Notes under the pieces: generated by a model | Told to the model about the DNA's origin: nothing | What the model saw: the letters and a program-made list of their open reading frames with translations, nothing else | The model's database searches: none | Made by a program: the position numbers and the translations under genes | Source: Palsa-295 sp963785585 | Lineage (GTDB): Bacteria; Acidobacteriota; Terriglobia; Acidiferrales; UBA7541 | Reading direction: 5' to 3' | Length of the DNA: 64,000 bases | Assembly (NCBI GenBank): GCA_963785585.1 | Contig: CAWAVW010000004.1 | Span: 1,054,001 to 1,118,000 of the forward strand | Shown: piece by piece, positions 58,304-64,000 of the stretch | How the letters are laid out: each line of letters opens with the position of its first letter | How positions within the stretch are numbered: the stretch's first letter is position 1

Positions 58304-58801
58304 CTAGAACTTTTCGTCGGCGGTCGGGCCGTACATCCCGGGCAGCGGGACGCCGTTTTCGCGGTAGTACACGGTCAACTGGCCGCGATGGTGGATCAGG
58401 TGGTTGAAACACATCCTGCGCAGCGCCACGCCGCGCGGCATCTCAAACATCTTTTTGCCTTCCCACGAAAAGCTCCACGGTTTGGCCATGTCGGCGTCGG
58501 TAAGTTTCGCCAGAGCGGCGCGGGTGTCCGCGGTTTCCTGCTCGAAGCGGGCCAGCAGTTCTTCGCGCGTCTTGGGCACGAACGGGACGTAGTCGCCGGC
58601 CTTCATGTTGAGCGCGTCGGTGGTGGCGATGGATTTCGCGAAGCTGGGCAGGGTAGCGACGTGCGCGGCGAGTCCCTGCATCGAGAAGGATTTGTCGTGC
58701 GGTTTCCACGCGGCTTTGTCGGCCGGGTAACGCTCCATCATCTTGCGGGTGTTGGCGGCTTCGGCGTCGTATTCGCCGAGAATGGCGTCGATCATAGGCA
58801 T
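58304..58801 (-). CDS. DinB-superfamily metal-binding protein
   Basis: 165 residues forming the four-helix DinB bundle: IDAILGEYDAEAANTRKMMERYPADKAAWKPHDKSFSMQGLAAHVATLPSFAKSI. His residues from helix 2 (LAAHVATL) and the motif NHLIHHRGQ supply the metal triad. Members are thiol- or bacillithiol-linked transferases or stress proteins. Start GGAGGCACC nearby. Its 3' end touches the tandem array. Confidence 0.9.
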   Translation of the reverse strand: MPMIDAILGEYDAEAANTRKMMERYPADKAAWKPHDKSFSMQGLAAHVATLPSFAKSIATTDALNMKAGDYVPFVPKTREELLARFEQETADTRAALAKLTDADMAKPWSFSWEGKKMFEMPRGVALRRMCFNHLIHHRGQLTVYYRENGVPLPGMYGPTADEKF

Positions 58802-59248
58802 GGGTGCCTCCTGTGTGTCGCTAGTGTGCCCCTTGGTCGGCGCAAAGCATAGGCGAACAAAAGGCGAAGTGTCAAGCGCGAACTTTTCGCGCGACGCGCG
58901 TGGCGAAAAGCCAAATGCAAAAGCAACGGCGAGAACCGTAACACAGAGAAATGCGGAGAACGGCGGAGGTCGCGGAGACGCCGCGATGATTTTTCGCGGC
59001 CGCGATGCGAAATGCGACGGCCGCTACTGCGCGATGCGATTTCTTTAGGAGTGCGGTGGCTTGCCACCGCTTTTTGAGATGTACGCGACACCCGGGCCGC
59101 GCCAGCGGCGGCTTGCCGCCGCGCCCAAAAGCGAAATGCAAGAGCAACGGCGAGAACCGGAACGCAGAGAAACGTGGAGAACGGCGGAGGTCGCGGAGAC
59201 GCCGCGATGATTTATCGCGCCACGCCGCGATGCGAAATGCGGCACGCG
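58802..59248. repeat. 130-bp direct repeat with H palindromes
   Basis: Two near-identical copies (about 58907-59034 and 59123-59256; GCAACGGCGAGAACC, GGAGAACGGCGGAGGTCGCGGAGACGCCGCGATG landmarks, spoken as segments) flank an H hairpin at 59053-59070 and a GGCGGC-TT-GCCGCC hairpin. The second copy overlaps the 3' end of the gene ending at 59249. Confidence 0.75.
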
Positions 59249-60847
59249 CTACTGTGCGTTGGAAGTTGCGGACGCGTTCGGCGCGGCGGCGGTGAGAGTC
59301 GCGTCCGAGATCAGCTCGAGCGTGGTCTCGCGCGAGAAAAACGCTTCGGCGCTCACCGCTCCGGCGTCGCCATCGTGCGCAAACGTGGCTGAGGCGACCG
59401 ACCCGGCCGGCAAGTCCACATCTTTGCCTTTGCCGACGGCTTTCACCACCCGCGCGCCCGGACGGATTTGGAATCGGATCGAAATCGGCCGCGAAACTTC
59501 GGCGCCGGCGACCGGCGTAACGGTGAGCACGCCGAACACCTCGCGGTCGCTCGTGTTCGTGAACGCGTAGGAGTCCGCGGGCGCGGAGATCACTTGCGAA
59601 GCGTCCACGGCGAAAACCTGAAAGTTGCGGAAGGAATGTTCGCGGTAGTAGCGATGCTTGCGCTGCTCGACGTAGAGCGCGGCGTCTTGCGGCAGCCAGA
59701 GTTGCACGTCTTTGGTGCGAAAGCGCACCGGCGCGTAGTCGATCGAAAAATGCTCGACGGTAAGCTCGATCAGAAACGCGGGCTTCGAGAGATCCGATTC
59801 CAGGTGAATCACCTGCATCGTCGCGGCGTCAATCCAGGCGCGTCCCTTCAGGGCGATCAGATACGTGAAATTGTTCACCGTGTAGGCGCGCATTTCGCTG
59901 GGGCGATCCGGACGCTGCTCGAAGCGCACCATCCACGCCGGGCGGCCGCGCCACTCGCCCAGGCCTTCGCAGGAAAAGTGGAAGTCGGCTGCGAGGCGCG
60001 GCTGAAACAGCAGCGCAAACGCCGGCAGTCCGAGCGTGTCAATCTTCTGCGGGAAGTTGTGGGGATCCTGCGAGCCGTTGCGGAATTCCTCAATGTGCAG
60101 CGCGCCGTTGGGGTAATGCTCCACGGCCACCACGTAATCGAAGGTGCGATTTTCGGGCGCGTACCGCCTGCCTTTCTTATCGACTTCGAAATGCTCGATG
60201 CGTTCGGTGGCGCGAAATTTTTCCAGGTCGGCCGCGAATTGCTCGGTGCGCTCGCCGACGGAGTGAAGCACGTCGTCCAGCGGGCAGGGCGCAGCGGACA
60301 CGAGCGCCGGATGTTCGCTGTCAATATCGGGCGGATGCCAGAAGTTCTGCGCGATTTTCTTTTTTTCGGCGCGCGATAGTTTTTTGGCGGGCGTGTTGGT
60401 GGGCGCGTTGGCGGGCGTCTCTGCAGGTGCCGATGCGCGCTCCAGTTCGGCGGACGCGGCGGCGTCGTCCGGTTTCAGCACCACATACACGGCGGCGAGC
60501 GAAGTTCGCGACTTCACGCGGATCGTTTCGGGCGGGGATTCGAATCCCGCCGCGACGACGCGAAATTCGTATGTGCCGGGCGAAAGATTGGCGTAGGCGA
60601 TCTCGCTGCCGGATGCCGACGACTTGCCGGCGAACTCCGCGCCCGTCGCCGACGTCAGGTGCGTTTCGGCAAGTCCGGTGAACGGCGAGTTGTCCGGCTG
60701 GCGAAGGTGGATCTTTATCTGCACCGGCGCGGACGCTTCGGCGGGTGACGGGGATGGCTCCTGCGCGGGGCGCGCCCACGCGCGCGAGGCAGGGATCAGC
60801 AAAAACATCACGAACGAGGCCTGCAGAATCCGCAAATTTCCACGCAT
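59249..60847 (-). CDS. Secreted hypothetical protein with CarboxypepD-regulatory-like domain
   Basis: 532 residues from ATG 60847 (MRGNLRILQASFVMFLLIPASRAWA signal peptide); an in-frame upstream start at 60934 adds an implausible stretch. An Ig-like beta domain (about 40-130, IKIHLRQPDNSPFTGLAETHLTSATGAEF, YEFRVVAAGFESPPETIRVKSRT) is followed by a Pro/Thr-rich linker (PAETPANAPTNTPAKK) and a large domain with no known motif (FDYVVAVEHYPNGALHIEEFRNGSQ). Typical acidobacterial secreted protein of unknown function. Confidence 0.8.
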   Translation of the reverse strand: MRGNLRILQASFVMFLLIPASRAWARPAQEPSPSPAEASAPVQIKIHLRQPDNSPFTGLAETHLTSATGAEFAGKSSASGSEIAYANLSPGTYEFRVVAAGFESPPETIRVKSRTSLAAVYVVLKPDDAAASAELERASAPAETPANAPTNTPAKKLSRAEKKKIAQNFWHPPDIDSEHPALVSAAPCPLDDVLHSVGERTEQFAADLEKFRATERIEHFEVDKKGRRYAPENRTFDYVVAVEHYPNGALHIEEFRNGSQDPHNFPQKIDTLGLPAFALLFQPRLAADFHFSCEGLGEWRGRPAWMVRFEQRPDRPSEMRAYTVNNFTYLIALKGRAWIDAATMQVIHLESDLSKPAFLIELTVEHFSIDYAPVRFRTKDVQLWLPQDAALYVEQRKHRYYREHSFRNFQVFAVDASQVISAPADSYAFTNTSDREVFGVLTVTPVAGAEVSRPISIRFQIRPGARVVKAVGKGKDVDLPAGSVASATFAHDGDAGAVSAEAFFSRETTLELISDATLTAAAPNASATSNAQ

Positions 60848-61004
60848 TGCCTGGCCGCCTGAAGCCGCGCACGGCCCACCGGCCTTGCGCGGAACACGTA
60901 AGCAAAAGCTAACGCCGACCGGCGCGGAGTGCAACAGCGAAAAAGTCAGGCGCGCGTCGTCCGGTTTTTTCGCAGCTCATTTCGGTCCGGCCGAACGCGC
61001 GGCG

Positions 61005-61253
61005 CTAGAACGCCGCGGGCGTTGCCAGCGAGTCGGCCAGCGCGTCGGTCAACGTGTCGTTCAAATTGTCGAAGCGGCGCTGCCACATCCGCTGCGTCTC
61101 CGCCTGCCACATCCGCGACTGCCGGCGAGGGCCGGCGTCCAGCCCGCCGAGAATCCAGCGCCAGAACACGATCGTCACGCAGGTGCGCGGATCGCCAAAC
61201 GTGCGGTAGAGAATTTCGATGGCCAAGGCCGTCATTAGAAATGTGCGCATCAC
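61005..61253 (-). CDS. Small membrane-associated protein (82 aa)
   Basis: MMRTFLMTALAIEILYRTFGDPRTCVTIVFWRWILGGLDAGPRRQSRMWQAETQRMWQRRFDNLNDTL. A hydrophobic N-terminus precedes a basic Trp-rich tail. AAGGAG lies six bases upstream of GTG 61253. It follows the ArsR gene by 25 bases in the same operon. No family recognised. Confidence 0.7.
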   Translation of the reverse strand: MMRTFLMTALAIEILYRTFGDPRTCVTIVFWRWILGGLDAGPRRQSRMWQAETQRMWQRRFDNLNDTLTDALADSLATPAAF

Positions 61254-61278
61254 AGAGATCTCCTTGAAAATTTTGAAT

Positions 61279-61656
61279 TCATTCGCTGCCGGATTTTTTC
61301 GCGTCGTCCGGATCGGGCTCGGTGAGCAAATCGCCCAGCCGATCCAGTCGCCGTTCCCACGCCGACCGCCGGTCGCCGATCCATTTCTGCAAAAGCGCCA
61401 GGCCGTTGAAATCCATGCGGCAGGTGCGCACGCGTCCCAGCTTTTCGGTCACCACCAGCCCGCACTCCTCGAGCACCTGCAAGTGCTGCACCACCGCCGA
61501 GAGCGTGATGTGAAACGGCAACGCCAGGTGCGACACCGACACCGGACCTTCGCTCACCTTTTCCAGAATCGCGCGGCGCATCGGATCGCCCAGCGCTCGG
61601 AACACGCGGTCGATCGCTTCGTCGATCGTTTCGGTGGCTTGCCCTTTGTGCGGCAT
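61279..61656 (-). CDS. ArsR-family regulator
   Basis: 125 residues: winged helix of ArsR type (IDRVFRALGDPMRRAILEKVSEGPVSVSHLALPFHITLSAVVQHLQVLEECGLVVTEKLGRVRTCRMDF). No metal-binding CVC motif on the DNA-recognition helix. This small version is often paired with an SRPBCC protein, as here. It follows that gene by nine bases and is likely the repressor of their promoter. Confidence 0.92.
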   Translation of the reverse strand: MPHKGQATETIDEAIDRVFRALGDPMRRAILEKVSEGPVSVSHLALPFHITLSAVVQHLQVLEECGLVVTEKLGRVRTCRMDFNGLALLQKWIGDRRSAWERRLDRLGDLLTEPDPDDAKKSGSE

Positions 61657-61665
61657 CGTCGCTCC

Positions 61666-62139
61666 TTACTGCGCCAGCTCTTTCGCCAGACGGTCGAACA
61701 GCGAATTCCATCCCGCTTTGCGCATTTCCACGCCGCCCGAATTTTCGTAGAAAATGCCCTGATGCGTGAACACCAGATCGGTTCCGGCGGCGGTGGGCAG
61801 CAGTTCAAACGTAATCAGCGAGACGGAAATGAGCTTGCCGCCCATGGTCATATGCGTCGCCAGTACCACGCGCTGGTTCGTCACGATGTCGTGGTAGTGG
61901 CCGTCGTTCGCGATCACCACGCCGGGGAAGGGAGTTTGCGGGCCCATGCGGTAGTCGTTGCGTTCCGCGCCGCCCACGCGAAAATCGATTTCGAATGTTT
62001 CGAGGTCGCGATGGTCGCTGTCGCCGTACCAGCGGCGTTTCTTGGCCGGGTCGGATAGCGCGGCAAAAACTTTTGCGGGCGAAACGGGGTAGCTGCGTTC
62101 GATGACGAAGGTGTTGTGGATGACCGATGGGTCGGACAT
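61666..62139 (-). CDS. SRPBCC (AHSA1-like) ligand-binding protein
   Basis: 157 residues. FVIERSYPVSPAKVFAALSDPAKKRRWYGDSDHRDLETFEIDFRVGGAERNDYRMGP and VLATHMTMGGKLISVSLITFELLPTAAGTDLVFTHQGIFYENSGGVEMRKAGWNSLFDRL are typical of the START-like fold. First gene of the SRPBCC-ArsR-small protein operon. Ligand unknown; the pairing points to detoxification or stress. Confidence 0.92.
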   Translation of the reverse strand: MSDPSVIHNTFVIERSYPVSPAKVFAALSDPAKKRRWYGDSDHRDLETFEIDFRVGGAERNDYRMGPQTPFPGVVIANDGHYHDIVTNQRVVLATHMTMGGKLISVSLITFELLPTAAGTDLVFTHQGIFYENSGGVEMRKAGWNSLFDRLAKELAQ

Positions 62140-62170
62140 GGTGCCTCCTTGAAGGTGATGTGGCGCTGCG

Positions 62171-62238
62171 CAATACTTAAGTACAAGCTAAAGTGTATGG
62201 CGAGCGCGATTGATTGTCAAGCATAAACTTAAGTATTG
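62171..62238 (-). promoter_or_regulatory. SRPBCC-ArsR promoter with twin operators
   Basis: Minus-strand promoter TTGACA (62220-62215), 17-base spacer, TACACT (62197-62192). It is bracketed by CAATACTTAAGTA (62171-62183) and its inverse AACTTAAGTATTG (62226-62238), each containing the palindrome ACTTAAGT. One site lies just downstream of the start, the other just upstream of -35, so a repressor such as the operon's ArsR could loop or block it. Confidence 0.75.
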
Positions 62239-62934
62239 TTAACTTGCTTAGAGTGAACAAGTTCTGGCCGCCTGCTCACATCTGCGGACGGCGCCTTGGC
62301 TACGCCGTTTCGAGGGGGCGGTGAGCGTCCGTGCGCTCGGCGCCTCCCATTCCCGAAACGCGGCCGATGGGCGAGTGCGAGGAGTTTTCCGCGCCTGTGT
62401 AGGTTAGCGAGGAGTCGCTAACCTACAAGCGCGGTCGGCACCTTCGCCTCGGCGTTCGGCGAAACGAAGCTCGCAGCCTTTCGCGTTCGCCTCGATTTGC
62501 AGCGTCACGAAACTCGCTGCCTGTCGTAGCGTAGACGCCCACGTCTGCGCGCGCGAGTCCGCGCCAGCGGACGAGCGTGCCGTTCGTCAACGCAGGCAAC
62601 GCCAAAGCAAAACCAAAACGAAAACTAAATCGAAATCCAGAACCAGAGCGCGCAGACGTGGGCGTCTACGCTACGAAAGGCTGCGAACGCGCAAACGCTA
62701 CGAAAGGCAGCGACCGCGCAATGGTAGTGAACGCGCAAAGGAAGCGGCGTTTGGCGAAACGAAAATCGCAGCGTCTGGTAGCACAGACGGTATCGTCTCT
62801 GGAAGTCCCGCCTTGGCGGGGCGCTGCGTTGTTTTTCGTAGCGCGCGCACTGCGCCGAAGAAAAGCGGAGCGAAGGGTGCACGGATTCGTATAATCTCCG
62901 CAGTCAAAGCACCGGGAGATGGACATGAATCAAA
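62239..62934. repeat. Intergenic region with hairpins and an inverted G composite
   Basis: A GGTTAGCGA-GGAG-TCGCTAACC hairpin (about 62402-62424), and a G composite 62525-62675 with inverted termini CGTAGCGTAGACGCCCACG and CGTGGGCGTCTACGCTACG. The latter equals the composite at 46436-46563 in opposite orientation. A third G-half follows near 62690-62710. No gene. Confidence 0.8.
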
Positions 62935-64000
62935 ACGGACGGCGGTGTGCGATCGTGTGCAGCGGAATCGCGGCGGGCGCGATTTTACTCGGCGGCGCGG
63001 CGCGCATGAAAGCGCAGCCGGCCGCTCCGGCGCATAGCCAGCAGGCGATACTGTCCGCGCAGCCGTCGCCGCCCACGCAACAGTTGTCACAGCAACCGTC
63101 GCCACAGCAACCGTCGCAACCATCCGCGACGCCAGCGCCGCAGTCCGCGCAAGGCGGAGCCGCGCCAGCCTCGGCTCCCGCAGCGCAGTCTCCCGCCCAA
63201 GCGCCTTCGCAGCAGGCCGCGACGCAAGCGTCCGGCCCTGGCACCGCGCAAACCGCCGTGCAGAAATTCAAAAACATTCAGGTGCTGAAGGATATCCCGG
63301 CCGACCAACTGATCCCGGCGATGCAATTCATGAGCGCGTCGCTTGGCGTTGAGTGCGAATTCTGCCACGTAGAGCACGACCGCGATAAAGACGACAAGAA
63401 AACCAAACAGATCGCCCGGAAAATGATCGAGATGATGATCACGATCAACGCAGACAATTTCGACGGCGAGCGCGAAGTGACCTGCTACTCCTGCCATCGC
63501 GGCGCGGTGCATCCGGTGAACGTGCCGATTCTCACCCTGAACGCAGCGTCCACGTCCCCCGCAGCCGCGACCGCCACGGCGAAAGCGAACGCGCCGAAGG
63601 AGCCGCCATCCGAAAAGGGCGCCGCCGACGCTCTAGCGGCCGCTCCCGAGGCATTGCCCGATGCAAAAACAATTCTGGCCAAATATCTCGCGGCCGTGGG
63701 CGGCGCCGCAGCGCTCAACAAAATCACCAACCGCGAATCGACCGGCCGCATCCTGGGCATGGCGCGTTTTCCCGGCGAGCCGGATGAATATCCGATCAAG
63801 ATTATTTCCGAGGCGCCGGAAAAGCGCGTATCCACCGTGTTTCGCGGAAACGACCAGAGCGTGACGGCGTTCAACGGGCAGGAAGGATGGCTGACGACGA
63901 TGGCCGGCGTGCGTCCTATGTCTGCCGGCGAACGCGCCGCCGCGCGCCTGGACGCGGAATTTTATTTTCCCGAGCGGCTGCCGGAAATGTACCAGGATTT
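62935..64000 (+). CDS. Exported c-type cytochrome (two CxxCH) of acidobacterial type, 3' end beyond window
   Basis: 355 codons visible from ATG 62935 (GGGAG five bases upstream). A signal-like N-terminus (CAIVCSGIAAGAILLGGAARMKAQ) leads to a Gln/Ala/Pro-rich linker (about 35-105), then the cytochrome part VQKFKNIQVLKDIPADQLIPAMQFMSASLGVECEFCHVEHDRDKDDKKTKQIARKMIEMMITIN... with two haem motifs (CEFCH and CYSCH). A second, haem-free domain follows (KTILAKYLAAVGGAAALNKITNRESTGRILG). This layout, related to the photosynthetic reaction-centre cytochrome family, is common in Acidobacteriota without photosynthesis. Role in electron transfer unknown. Confidence 0.9.

Noticed and set aside
57403..58852. 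Frame encoding repeated KPAATNAKSFPAASRGRC peptides
   Set aside because: It is the translation of the tandem palindrome array. The same peptide fragments (GVKPAATK, GREARRYK) appear wherever C elements are read through, at many loci.

Overview
The window looks like chromosomal DNA of an Acidobacteriota bacterium; this is an inference from gene content, as no rRNA marker is present. The evidence is high GC, two large MacB/FtsX-type permeases of the kind frequent in acidobacteria (one with a permease prefix domain and a nearby PadR regulator), two multidomain Ser/Thr kinases, a carboxypeptidase-regulatory-domain porin, and a multihaem c-type cytochrome of a type common in that phylum. I see no rRNA, tRNA, CRISPR array, prophage or replication origin.

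Layout. 1-2.2 kb: Ser/Thr kinase with a signalling ATPase module, cut by the window edge. 2.8-3.6 kb: a membrane-anchored redoxin with an in-frame UGA at the first position of its CxxC motif, followed by a bacterial SECIS-like hairpin; I read it as one selenoprotein gene. 4.4-8.1 kb: an ECF42-type sigma factor and three YCII/DGPF proteins, with three near-identical candidate sigma promoters (TGTCGA-N17-CGACWA). 8.3-10.8 kb: MacB-like permease. 11.2-15.5 kb: porin, HTH-TOBE regulator, VOC protein, membrane protein. 16.4-22.3 kb: small helical protein, M23 peptidase, divergent oxyR/katG, VOC protein. 23.2-29.7 kb: secreted protein, kinase-TPR receptor, BON lipoprotein, tiny DUF3309 protein. 29.8-32.3 kb: two receiver proteins and a Crp/Fnr regulator. 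33.6-41.1 kb: oligopeptidase B with an expanded low-complexity N-terminal region, second permease, PadR. 42.3-46.2 kb: alpha/beta hydrolase and a TetR - CPFC micropeptide - DUF899 operon. 47.4-52.1 kb: lipoprotein, small coiled-coil protein, receiver, REP-associated transposase (RAYT), YbiT-type ABC-F ATPase. 53.2-57.3 kb: a lower-GC, palindrome-free island with DarT/DarG and a PEGA-trypsin-like protease. 58.3-64 kb: DinB protein, secreted protein, an SRPBCC - ArsR - small-protein operon with twin operator sites, and a c-type cytochrome running off the end.

The dominant feature is what fills the gaps. Most intergenic spaces outside the 52.6-57.4 kb island hold palindromic elements of a few families, which I call A to H. 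A and B share outer arms and differ in the central hairpin. C is a GTAGCGGC...GCCAGC hairpin. D is a GTCGCGGC-TTTA-GCCGCGAC hairpin with matching changes on both arms in some copies. E is a CCCATCCTTTGCC/GGCAAAGGATGGG type element that lies in opposite orientations on the two sides of the RAYT gene. F, G and H are further hairpin types. Together they look like a large REP/BIME-type system, and the RAYT at 49.7 kb is a candidate for mobilising at least family E.

Regulatory themes: oxidative stress (OxyR-KatG with a near-consensus OxyR site, selenoredoxin, TetR-CPFC-DUF899), self-contained sigma-factor control (ECF42) and signal transduction (kinases, lone receivers, Crp/Fnr).
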